Below, one piece after another: positions 1-6,989 of a DNA stretch of 10,504 nucleotides (within the stretch, counting starts at the first letter, position 1; the number at the start of each line of letters is the position of its first letter). A model generated the notes under the pieces. The model made no database searches. It was given only the letters and a program-made list of their open reading frames with translations, and was not told where the DNA came from. A program made the position numbers and the translations under genes. This stretch comes from Paracoccaceae bacterium (GTDB lineage Bacteria; Pseudomonadota; Alphaproteobacteria; Rhodobacterales; Rhodobacteraceae), in NCBI GenBank assembly GCA_020441345.1, contig JAGRMK010000432.1, positions 2,148 to 12,651 of the forward strand. The letters are read 5' to 3'.

Positions 1-289
1 CCGTCAACGATTGTGGAAACGGGCGCTTGTCGGTGATGATGCCGACCAGCGGTTGCAGGACAGAAGCCGTGCCCATGAAGGCCAGCGACATCAGCCCGAT
101 CTGCGTAAAGCTCAGGCCAAATTCGTCGTGCAACAGCGGATAGCTGGCTGACAGCACCGATTGCATGACATCATTGATGAAATGGCACAGGGCAATTGCC
201 AGGATCACCGCATAATGCGTGCGCACCGGATCGAGCTGCGTCTGGATCAGCGTCGCCTGCGGCATGTTCGGGGCGGTCGAGTCGGCCAT
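1..289 (-). CDS. fsr: MFS transporter of the fosmidomycin-resistance (Fsr) family, N-terminal part
   Basis: The reading frame starts at the ATG at 289-287 and continues off the left edge, giving 96 residues of a protein that is normally about 400. After a short polar N-terminus there is a membrane segment at about residues 27-48 and a second at about 66-86. The stretch HFINDVMQSVLSASYPLL, followed by LSFTQIGLM and LQPLVGIITDK, closely resembles the first two helices and the loop of E. coli Fsr (recalled as a conserved HxxND...S...YPLL pattern). The family consists of inner-membrane 12-helix drug/proton antiporters, and E. coli Fsr exports fosmidomycin; the substrate here is unknown. An internal ATG at codon 9 is an alternative start. 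No strong Shine-Dalgarno sequence precedes either ATG. The gene is divergent from tamA and probably has its own promoter. The family call is good; the exact substrate is not determined. Confidence 0.8.
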   Translation of the reverse strand, partial: MADSTAPNMPQATLIQTQLDPVRTHYAVILAIALCHFINDVMQSVLSASYPLLHDEFGLSFTQIGLMSLAFMGTASVLQPLVGIITDKRPFPQSLT

Positions 290-315
290 TCCAAGTCTTT
301 CACTTGTTCAGGGAT

Positions 316-344
316 GAAGTGCCTGCTCGGTCGCGGCCTGTCAA
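316..344 (-). promoter_or_regulatory. Candidate sigma-70-type promoter for the Fsr-like transporter
   Basis: On the minus strand a perfect -35 hexamer TTGACA lies at 344-339. A 17-base spacer leads to CACTTC at 321-316, which is a poor match to TATAAT; other registers give no better -10. The predicted transcription start would be near 309, leaving a leader of about 20 bases before the ATG at 289. The -35 box and its distance are convincing, the -10 is not, so this is only a candidate. Confidence 0.33.
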
Positions 345-430
345 GAGTTGTCGAACCCCGGCACGCTGGCCCCGGGTGGCGTCTTTTCGCCGCCATCCGT
401 GCCAGAGCGCCGCAAATCATCGATATGTGG

Positions 431-461
431 TTGAGACGGCCGGGTGAGTATGCGACATATT
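431..461 (+). promoter_or_regulatory. Weak candidate promoter for the tamA-tamB operon
   Basis: TTGAGA at 431-436 matches five of six bases of the -35 consensus. CATATT at 456-461 matches four of six of the -10, but the spacer is 19 bases, longer than ideal. Transcription would start near 468. That leaves a leader of about 26 bases before the TTG at 494, long enough to keep the GAGG ribosome-binding sequence at 482-485. The element also sits inside an imperfect inverted repeat (ATATGT at 423-428 and ACATAT at 455-460). I infer a tamAB promoter mainly because no other gene lies upstream on this strand. Confidence 0.22.
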
Positions 462-476
462 CGAAAAGAAGGCAGC

Positions 477-497
477 ATGATGAGGGCCACGCGTTGA
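477..497 (+). promoter_or_regulatory. Six-codon mini-ORF overlapping the tamA start (possible leader or frameshifted true start)
   Basis: ATG ATG AGG GCC ACG CGT TGA encodes MMRATR and stops at 495-497. The AGAAGG stretch at 467-472 lies four bases before the first ATG, so its ribosome-binding sequence is as good as any in the window. The stop overlaps the TTG at 494-496 (TTGA), the same stop-start geometry as the ATGA junctions used for translational coupling. It could be a coupled leader peptide. Alternatively, it could be the real TamA N-terminus displaced by a one-base indel: the mini-ORF joined to the downstream frame would read MMRATR-LTCAKAAW, a natural basic signal-peptide start. The sequence alone does not decide. 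Confidence 0.3.
482..486 (+). promoter_or_regulatory. Ribosome-binding sequence that favours the TTG start of tamA
   Basis: GAGGG lies at 482-486, and seven bases separate it from the TTG at 494. The only in-frame ATG between the end of the transporter gene and this point is at 425. It would add an unnatural polar leader (MWLRRPGEY...) before the signal peptide and has no comparable site in front of it. Confidence 0.45.
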
Positions 498-2365
498 CCT
501 GCGCAAAAGCCGCATGGCGGGCGCTTTCGGGCGCGGTCGGGCGACTGGCATGGCCAGCGCCCGGGGCCAGTCTGCGTGCCGGGTTGGTGTCGCTGGCGCT
601 GCTGGCCCCCGCGCCGTTGCTGGCGCTGGAGGCCATCGACATCGAGGTTCCTGGCGCTTCGGACACGCTGATGGATACAGTGCGCGCCAGTTCGCTGCTG
701 ATAGCGGCGCAACAGGCCGGGCGCACCGATCCTTTGGACCTGATGCCCACTGCGCGCGCCGAATATGGCCGGTTGATCGGTCTGTTGTATGAACAGGGGC
801 ATTACGCCCCGACGATCCGCATTCTGGTGGATGGGCGCGAGGCGGCGGATATGTCGGCGCTTTCGGTGCCCGCGACCATTGACCGGATCGTCATCGATAT
901 TGACCTTGGTCCGCTGTTCACCTTTGGCCAGGTGCAGATCGCGCCGCTCGCACCGGGCACGGTCCTGCCCGAGGGGTTCGCCACCGGGCAACCCGCGCGC
1001 AGCACGGTCATTCGCGCAGCGCTTGCCGCCGCGCTGGATGGCTGGCGCGCGCTGGGACATCCACATGTGGACACGGCCTCGCAGGCGGTGGTCGCCAATC
1101 ACGACGCGCAGCGGCTGGACGTGCGGTTGGCGCTGGCGCCGGGGCCGCAGCTGCGGTTTGGCGCGGTGGTGCCACAGGGACAAGAGCGCACGCGCGCTGA
1201 CCGGATCGTGGCGATCGCCGGTCTGCCAGAGGGCGCGGTGCATGACCCCGAAGCCATCGCCGATGCCGAAACGCGGCTGCGCACGACCGGGGCCTTTGCC
1301 AGTGTCGTGTTGCGCACCAATGACCATCCCAACCCCGATGGCACCGTCGATATCGAAGCCCGCGTCGAAGAGGCCTTGCCGCGACGTCTGGGGTTCGGCA
1401 TCGAATTCGATTCCGAGGCGGGCGTGCAGCTCAGCGGGTTCTGGCTGCATCGCAATCTGCTGGGCGCTGCGGATCGGCTGCGGCTGGAGGCGTCGGTGGA
1501 CGGGATCGCGGCGCGCTCGGGCGGGTTGGGCTTTGCCCTGGACGCGCGCTATACGCGGCCTGCGGCCCTCGACCGCGACACCGACCTGGAACTGGGCCTG
1601 CGAGCGGTTCGCCAGACGGAACGCGATTATGACGCCGACGCATTCGAGGCCGAAGCTCTGCTGATGCGCCGTTACAGCGATGCGCTGGAGGCCAGCGCCG
1701 GAATCGAATTTCGCTATGAGCGCGCCGATTACGGCCCCGGGCTGGCGACGACGAACGACTTTGGATCGGTCGGCCTGCCGGTAGGCGTCACCCATGACAC
1801 CCGCGATACGCCGCTGGATGCCACTGGGGGCCATTACCTCTGGTCCGAGGTGATGCCCTATTTCGGCTTCGGCCAGACGGAAAGCGGGGCGCGCCTGCGT
1901 TTTGACGGGCGCATCTATGCAGATTTTGGCGCCGAGGGGCGCTTGGTCGTTGCGGCGCGCGCGCAGGCCGGTGCGGTGCTCGGCAGCGATCTTGAGAACA
2001 CGCCGCGCGGCTTTCTGTTCTACTCTGGCGGCGGCGGCACGGTGCGCGGGATGCCCTATCAGTCGCTGGGCGTGACCTCGGGTGGCGTTGCTTCGGGCGG
2101 GCGCAGTTTCGCGGTCTTGTCGGGCGAGATGCGGGTGCGCGTCAACGAGTCGCTGACCTTTGCCGCCTTTGCCGATGCCGGACAGGTCTCGTCGGGTGTC
2201 TTCGCTGGGGATAGCGACTGGCACGCCGGAGGCGGGTTGGGCGTGCGGTACGATACGCCCATCGGGCCGCTGCGCCTTGATCTGGCGACGCCGCTGCGGC
2301 GCAACGCCTCGGCGCTGGGGAGCAGTTCCTATCAGATCTATCTCGGTATCGGTCAGGCATTCTGA
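494..2365 (+). CDS. tamA: TamA, Omp85-family outer membrane protein of the translocation and assembly module
   Basis: With the TTG start the protein has 623 residues, usual for alphaproteobacterial TamA. A basic N-terminus and hydrophobic core (about residues 29-44, with a likely cleavage after ALA or LEA at 44-47) form a signal peptide. Three POTRA domains follow at about 48-137, 138-217 and 218-292, each later one opening with a GP-x-hydrophobic-x-FG pattern. The beta-barrel begins near 298 and includes HRNLLG (319-324), the loop-6 motif VRGM (517-520, where Omp85 proteins usually have VRGF or VRGY) and RYDTPIGPLRLDL near the end. The last residue is Phe, the classical signal for BAM-dependent insertion. 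TamA forms a complex with TamB that assists insertion of some outer membrane proteins and, in newer work on TamB, lipid transfer. The open frame extends upstream to 161, but that part overlaps the transporter gene and reads as non-natural sequence. TamB starts within the TamA stop (TGATG), so the pair is probably translationally coupled. Family certain, start uncertain. Confidence 0.92.
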   Translation: MTCAKAAWRALSGAVGRLAWPAPGASLRAGLVSLALLAPAPLLALEAIDIEVPGASDTLMDTVRASSLLIAAQQAGRTDPLDLMPTARAEYGRLIGLLYEQGHYAPTIRILVDGREAADMSALSVPATIDRIVIDIDLGPLFTFGQVQIAPLAPGTVLPEGFATGQPARSTVIRAALAAALDGWRALGHPHVDTASQAVVANHDAQRLDVRLALAPGPQLRFGAVVPQGQERTRADRIVAIAGLPEGAVHDPEAIADAETRLRTTGAFASVVLRTNDHPNPDGTVDIEARVEEALPRRLGFGIEFDSEAGVQLSGFWLHRNLLGAADRLRLEASVDGIAARSGGLGFALDARYTRPAALDRDTDLELGLRAVRQTERDYDADAFEAEALLMRRYSDALEASAGIEFRYERADYGPGLATTNDFGSVGLPVGVTHDTRDTPLDATGGHYLWSEVMPYFGFGQTESGARLRFDGRIYADFGAEGRLVVAARAQAGAVLGSDLENTPRGFLFYSGGGGTVRGMPYQSLGVTSGGVASGGRSFAVLSGEMRVRVNESLTFAAFADAGQVSSGVFAGDSDWHAGGGLGVRYDTPIGPLRLDLATPLRRNASALGSSSYQIYLGIGQAF

Positions 2366-5300
2366 TGGAGCCAGCGCCTCGGCAGGACAGGTCGCGGGCA
2401 ACACGGGCCCGTGCCTTGGCCCGGCCTTTGGGCTGGCGGGTCTGGGCAGCGCTGGCGCTTTTGCTGGCGGTTCTCCTGGGCGGTCCGGCGCTGTCCGACG
2501 CCGAAGACGACGTGGGTGTGCTGGCGGGCCTGCTGCAGGACGTTTTGTCGGATGCCGGACGCGAGGTTCGGATTCGCGGCTTCGACGGTGCACTGTCATC
2601 GCGCGCGACAGTCGAGGAAATCACCATCTCGGACGATCTCGGGGTCTGGATCGTGCTGTCGGATGTGGTGATCGACTGGAACCGCGCGGCGTTGTTCAAC
2701 CGGCGCGTCGAGGTCAACGAACTCAGCGCCGCGACCATCGAGCTCTTGCGCCTGCCCAGCACGCAAACGGATACCGGCCTGCCCAGCCCGACTGCCAGCG
2801 AGGGGTTCAGCCTGCCGGAACTGCCGGTTTCGGTGCATGTCGGTCGGATCGGCGCCGACCTGGTGCGACTGGACCCGTCGATCATCGGCCAGCCGGCGGA
2901 AGTGTCTTTGCTGGGCGCGATGGTGCTGGAAGGCGGGCAAGGCGAAGCCAGTTTCGAAGCCCGCCGCATTGATTTGCAGGAAGGGTCGTTCGTTTTTCAG
3001 GGCGACTTCGACAATGCCACGCGGGTGCTGTCTTTGAACCTTGCGCTGACCGAGGGGCCAGGCGGCATTGCCACGACGCTCCTGGGCATTCCCGGCAGCC
3101 CGGCGCTGGGCTTGTCGGTGCTGGGCAGCGGGCCGATCAACACCTTCGCCGCCGATATCGCCTTGTCCACCGATGGCTCGCCCCGGGTGACCGGGCAATT
3201 CGCGATGGTCGATGAGACGCCGGAAACCGGAGTTCTGCTGGGCGGCGGCTTTGCGTTGGATATCGTCGGCGATCTGCGTCCGCTGTTGAATGCCGAACTG
3301 CACCCGTTCTTTGGTGATCGCAGCGAATTGCGGGCCACAGGCCAGCGATCGGATACCGGCGAAATAAGCCTGCCGGAACTGACCGTCACGACGGAATCGA
3401 TGAACTTGTCGGGGCGCGCCTCGTTCGGGGCCGATGGCCTGCCCAGCCTTGTGCAGCTTACCGCCGGGATTGCCGACCCGGCGGGGGCCCCCGTGCTGCT
3501 GCCCGGCACCTCGGGTTCGGCACGCATTTCCAGCGCGACCTTGTTGATCAGCCACGACGCATCGGTGTCGCGCGACTGGCGTGTCCGCGCCGAGATCGAC
3601 GCATTGGACCTGCCCCAGGTCGAGGTCGGCAATGCAACCCTGGTCGGGCGCGGCCGGCTGAATGCGCTGAGCAGCCCGACCCCCGAAGACACCATGACCG
3701 CGCAACCGGCGTTCGAAGGGGTGTTCGAGTTCCTGGCCCAAAGCATTGCCGCCGAAGATCCGGGCCTGCAACGAGCGATTGGCACCGAGGTCTTTGGCCT
3801 GGCCAGCCTGGTCTGGCCGGGCCCGGGCGAGGTGATCGACCTGACCGGGCTCGCGCTGGAGGGGGACACCGTGTCACTGACGGCCTATGGCGCGCTGGAC
3901 GGGCTGACCTTCGACGGGTTCGTCGAATTCGCGGCGCCAGATCTTGCCGCGTTCTCGGGGCTGGCGGGTCGCGACCTGGGCGGGCAGGCGCTGGTGACGA
4001 TGATCGGGCAGGCAAACCCGCTGACCGGTGCCCTGGACCTGACTGCCGATCTGGCGACAACCGATCTGTCGATGGACATCGCCGAAGCCGATTCGATGCT
4101 GACCGGAGAATCGCGGATCACGATGTCGGTTCTGCGCGATACCGAGGGCACCCAGTTGCGCAGCTTTCGGCTGCGCGCGGGGCCCGTCGAGGCGACGATG
4201 CAGGGCACCTTGCAGCCGGGATTCGTGGATCTTGGCGCGCGGCTGATGACCGAGGATCTGTCGCGGATGGGGCCGGGCTATGGTGGACATCTGGCGTTGG
4301 ATGTTGCGCTGCGAACCGAGGCCGGCGGGCAGCGGCTGCGATTCGATGGCACGTCGATCGACCTGCAACTGGCAGATCTTCCGGCCTCTGATTTCCTCGG
4401 CGGTTTGCTGGATGGCGCAAACCGGCTGCGCGGCGATGTCGTGTTTCAGGGCGCGCAAACCGATGTCGCGCTGTTCACCTTCGAAGGGCCGCGCATCGCC
4501 ATGTCGGCCAATGGCATCTGGCATGCGACCGACCCGGATCTGGCGATCGCGCTGGATCGGCTGGACCTTTCGGCTCTGGACGCCAGCGGGTCGGGGCTGA
4601 TCTCGGGCGCGGTGCAGCTTGTCGGGGCGGGCGATGGGCAGCGACGGGTGCTGGTGTCGGTGCAAGGGGACGGGCCGCTGCGCACCGGCAATCCGCAGAT
4701 CGACGGGCTGCTGAGCACCGGGATCGGGCTCGATGCGCAACTGACCATCGCCGCGGACGGGGCGCTGCGGATCGACAGTGCGCAACTCGACTCTACGGGT
4801 CTGAGCCTGTTGGTGCAGGGCGCGCTGGATGCGGCGGGCAACACGCGCATGACCGGGCAGGTGCAGCTGGACAATCTGGGGCGCATGATTTCCGGGCTGG
4901 CCGGGCCTGTGACCCTGGAGGCGACGGTCGGGCGCCTGGCTAATCGATCGGGATACGACGTAGAGGCCACGCTCAACGGTCCGTCGGCGCTGGCGCTGTC
5001 CACGCGTGGCCGGATCGAGGACGATTTCACCCTGGCGCTGGTTCTGGCCGGGCAGGTCGAAAGCGCGATCTTCAACCCCTCGCTGGAACCGGCGAACGTA
5101 AGCGGTCTGATCCGTTTCAACGGCAGCCTCGACGGCGCGCCCAGCCTGGACTCGTTGCGGCTGGACGCCCGGCTGAGCGATGCGCATTACGTGTTGCCCG
5201 CGGCGGGTGTGGCGTTTCGCAGCATAGAGGCCGAGGCGCATCTGACCGGCCTTAATGCGCAGGTGCGGGTGTCTGGCGATCAGCAGGCTGGCGGGCGCGG

Positions 5301-6321
5301 GTCACTGAACGGCACCATCGACCTTGCGGCCTCGCGGCAAGCCGATCTGACGGTCAGTGTCGAGGATTTCGCGATTTTGCATCCGCAATTGTTCGATGCG
5401 CGCATCGACGGCAGCGTATCGCTGACCGGCCCGTTAACCAGCGGAGCCTTGGTGCGAGGCGAAGTTTCGGTGTCGCAGGCCGAGATCCGCATTCCCAATT
5501 CGCCCCTGGCGCGGCAGGGCTTTGGACTGCAAGGGTTGCGGCATGTTGGCGAAAGCGCCGAAAGCCGACGCACCCGCGTGGCGGCGGGGATCGCCACCGG
5601 CACGCGGCATGGACGTGACCCCGTGCCGCTGCGGCTGGATTTGACGCTGCGGGCTCCGGGGCGGGTGTTTGTGCGCGGTCGCGGGCTGGATGCCGAGATG
5701 GGCGGCACGCTGCGGCTTGGGGGCACCACGCGCGACGTTGTGCCATCGGGCAGTTTCGGGCTGATTCGCGGGCGGCTGGATCTGCTGGGCAACCGCTTTA
5801 CGCTGACCGATGGATCGGCCAGCATGGTTGGCGATTTCATGCCCTTCGTCACTCTGGTGGCGACCACGGAATCGGATGGGGTCACCACCAGCATCACCGT
5901 TACCGGGCGCGCGGACAGCCCCGAAATCGTGTTCGGCTCGATCCCCGAACTACCCCAGGACGAGGTTCTGGCGCGGCTGATCTTTCGCCGGTCGCTGGCC
6001 TCGCTGTCACCGTTTCAGGCCGCGCAACTGGCGCTGTCGGTGGCGACGCTGACCGGCCGCGCCGACAATTCCATCCTGAGCCGCACACGACAGGCGATGG
6101 GTCTGGATGATCTCGATTTCACCGTGGACGATGACGGCAATACCGCGTTACGGGCCGGACGCTATCTGTCGGAAGAACTGTATTCCGATGTCAGCATCGA
6201 CAGCGCCGGGCGTGGCGAAGTGACGATCAACCTGGATCTGACGCCGAGCGTCACCCTGCGTGGGCGGGCCGATACCGAAGGGGGCTCTGGTATCGGCCTG
6301 TTTTTCGAGCGCGACTACTAG
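2365..6321 (+). CDS. tamB: TamB, inner-membrane-anchored periplasmic bridge protein (TamB C-terminal/DUF490 domain)
   Basis: This 1318-residue protein starts with an arginine-rich cytoplasmic stretch (residues 1-25) and one membrane anchor (about 25-42). A very long run of alternating hydrophobic beta-strand segments follows, matching the periplasm-spanning hydrophobic groove predicted for the AsmA/TamB family. The TamB C-terminal domain covers roughly the last 350 residues. It shows GSFGLIRGRLDLLGNRF (about 1128-1145), IFRRSLASLSPFQAAQLA from residue 1206, and the alphaproteobacterial ending FFERDY. TamB binds TamA at the outer membrane and is implicated in phospholipid transport toward the outer membrane and in outer-membrane protein assembly. 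The ATG overlaps the tamA stop by one base, and only a weak CAGG lies eight bases before it, which supports coupling. Its stop shares four bases with the stop of the convergent GST gene. Codons 1301-1314 also form a terminator-shaped hairpin with a T run. Confidence 0.95.
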   Translation: MEPAPRQDRSRATRARALARPLGWRVWAALALLLAVLLGGPALSDAEDDVGVLAGLLQDVLSDAGREVRIRGFDGALSSRATVEEITISDDLGVWIVLSDVVIDWNRAALFNRRVEVNELSAATIELLRLPSTQTDTGLPSPTASEGFSLPELPVSVHVGRIGADLVRLDPSIIGQPAEVSLLGAMVLEGGQGEASFEARRIDLQEGSFVFQGDFDNATRVLSLNLALTEGPGGIATTLLGIPGSPALGLSVLGSGPINTFAADIALSTDGSPRVTGQFAMVDETPETGVLLGGGFALDIVGDLRPLLNAELHPFFGDRSELRATGQRSDTGEISLPELTVTTESMNLSGRASFGADGLPSLVQLTAGIADPAGAPVLLPGTSGSARISSATLLISHDASVSRDWRVRAEIDALDLPQVEVGNATLVGRGRLNALSSPTPEDTMTAQPAFEGVFEFLAQSIAAEDPGLQRAIGTEVFGLASLVWPGPGEVIDLTGLALEGDTVSLTAYGALDGLTFDGFVEFAAPDLAAFSGLAGRDLGGQALVTMIGQANPLTGALDLTADLATTDLSMDIAEADSMLTGESRITMSVLRDTEGTQLRSFRLRAGPVEATMQGTLQPGFVDLGARLMTEDLSRMGPGYGGHLALDVALRTEAGGQRLRFDGTSIDLQLADLPASDFLGGLLDGANRLRGDVVFQGAQTDVALFTFEGPRIAMSANGIWHATDPDLAIALDRLDLSALDASGSGLISGAVQLVGAGDGQRRVLVSVQGDGPLRTGNPQIDGLLSTGIGLDAQLTIAADGALRIDSAQLDSTGLSLLVQGALDAAGNTRMTGQVQLDNLGRMISGLAGPVTLEATVGRLANRSGYDVEATLNGPSALALSTRGRIEDDFTLALVLAGQVESAIFNPSLEPANVSGLIRFNGSLDGAPSLDSLRLDARLSDAHYVLPAAGVAFRSIEAEAHLTGLNAQVRVSGDQQAGGRGSLNGTIDLAASRQADLTVSVEDFAILHPQLFDARIDGSVSLTGPLTSGALVRGEVSVSQAEIRIPNSPLARQGFGLQGLRHVGESAESRRTRVAAGIATGTRHGRDPVPLRLDLTLRAPGRVFVRGRGLDAEMGGTLRLGGTTRDVVPSGSFGLIRGRLDLLGNRFTLTDGSASMVGDFMPFVTLVATTESDGVTTSITVTGRADSPEIVFGSIPELPQDEVLARLIFRRSLASLSPFQAAQLALSVATLTGRADNSILSRTRQAMGLDDLDFTVDDDGNTALRAGRYLSEELYSDVSIDSAGRGEVTINLDLTPSVTLRGRADTEGGSGIGLFFERDY
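6265..6305 (+). terminator. Intrinsic-terminator-shaped hairpin inside the 3' end of tamB
   Basis: GGCCGATACC at 6267-6276 is perfectly repeated in inverse as GGTATCGGCC at 6289-6298. The stem extends outward by a G-T wobble (6266/6299) and a C-G pair (6265/6300), giving 12 pairs around a 12-base loop. TTTTT follows at once at 6301-6305. This is the plus-strand architecture of a Rho-independent terminator, yet it lies wholly in codons 1301-1314 of tamB, and the T run ends 13 bases before the stop codon. There is no non-coding space after tamB, so the terminator may have been folded into the coding end. On the minus strand the same hairpin starts 18 bases after the GST stop but has no T run after it, so there it may only shield a 3' end. 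Confidence 0.6.
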
Positions 6322-6926
6322 GCTTTGCCCTTGCTCAACGCACGGCCCAGGGCGGGACGTTGACGCATGCGGTCGAAGTAAGCCTGCAACACCGGTTCGG
6401 TAATCTCGAATTTTGCCGCCCGCGCCCAGATCAGACAGTGCGTCAGGACGATGTCAGGAACGGTAAACGCGTCGCCGGTGACGAACGGGCTGTCGCCCAG
6501 ACGCTGCGCGAAGCTTGCCTGGTTGCGCTCGAACTCCCAACGCAACGATTCCTTGACGCCCGCGACGCGGCGTTCCTCAGGCAGGATGAAGCTATGCCGC
6601 GCAGCGGTCCATAGCACCGCGTCGAATTCATCCAGGATGCAATGCGTCATCGCATCCTGACGGGCGCGCGCCAGCGTGCCGGCGGGGGCGGTGAATTGCC
6701 CGTGCGCGTCGGCAAGATACTGGATGATCGCGGTCGAATCGGTGATCGGCTCACCATCGACCAGAAGCACCGGCACCTTGCCGCGCGGATAGTGGCGCGT
6801 GACCTCGTCGCCATGCGGCTTGCTGCTGATGTGCTCATAAGGCACGCCCAGTTCTTCGAGCATCCACAGAGGGCGACCGGCGCGGGTCGAAGCGGCACCG
6901 ATCACGGTGTAGTGCGGGTTGGTCAT
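6318..6926 (-). CDS. Glutathione S-transferase family protein
   Basis: The 202-residue protein has the two-domain GST architecture. The N-terminal thioredoxin-like fold (about 1-80) contains a possible catalytic Ser13 in the ASTRAGRPLW helix start, the KVPVL segment with the cis-proline (Pro52) and Asp63-Ser64 that bind the gamma-glutamyl part of glutathione. The helical C-terminal domain contains FTVPD, the usual N-capping box and aspartate. It resembles bacterial GSTs with a TRSxRxLWxLEELG start; subfamily and substrate cannot be told from sequence, and detoxification or stress roles are only presumptive. The start is firm: GGAGGA at 6937-6932 lies five bases before the ATG. Two adjacent stops, TAG TAG, end the gene, the first sharing CTAG with the tamB stop. 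It lies 63 bases after holA on the same strand and may be the last gene of the leuS-lptE-holA transcript. Confidence 0.9.
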   Translation of the reverse strand: MTNPHYTVIGAASTRAGRPLWMLEELGVPYEHISSKPHGDEVTRHYPRGKVPVLLVDGEPITDSTAIIQYLADAHGQFTAPAGTLARARQDAMTHCILDEFDAVLWTAARHSFILPEERRVAGVKESLRWEFERNQASFAQRLGDSPFVTGDAFTVPDIVLTHCLIWARAAKFEITEPVLQAYFDRMRQRPALGRALSKGKA

Positions 6927-6989
6927 GCGTATCCTCCGATTGCATTGGCGGCATCAAGCCATGCCAAAGGCCTGTGCGCAAGGGCTGCG

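Noticed and set aside
375..394. Hairpin GGTGGCG-TCTTTT-CGCCGCC in the fsr-tamA intergenic region
   Set aside because: It has seven pairs with one wobble, but no T run follows on either strand and it sits upstream of both predicted transcription starts; there is no reason to assign it a function.
161..493. Upstream extension of the tamA frame to an ATG at 161
   Set aside because: The first 129 bases overlap the divergent transporter gene, the peptide is unlike any TamA, and it would bury the signal peptide more than 130 residues from the N-terminus.
341..2599. A 752-codon open frame on the minus strand opposite tamA
   Set aside because: It crosses the tamA/tamB junction, is dominated by Arg, Pro, Gln and Ala without recognisable domains, and is explained by GC-rich third positions of the real genes suppressing antisense stops.
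3874..5241. A 455-codon open frame on the minus strand opposite tamB
   Set aside because: It has the same low-complexity Arg/Gln/His composition, no signal, motif or ribosome-binding site, and lies wholly within a gene with clear family features.
6939..6967. Promoter for the GST gene on the minus strand: TTGGCA, 17-base spacer, TGCAAT
   Set aside because: The match is good, but the predicted start near 6932 would fall inside or after the GGAGGA ribosome-binding sequence and remove it from the mRNA, so co-transcription with holA is at least as likely.
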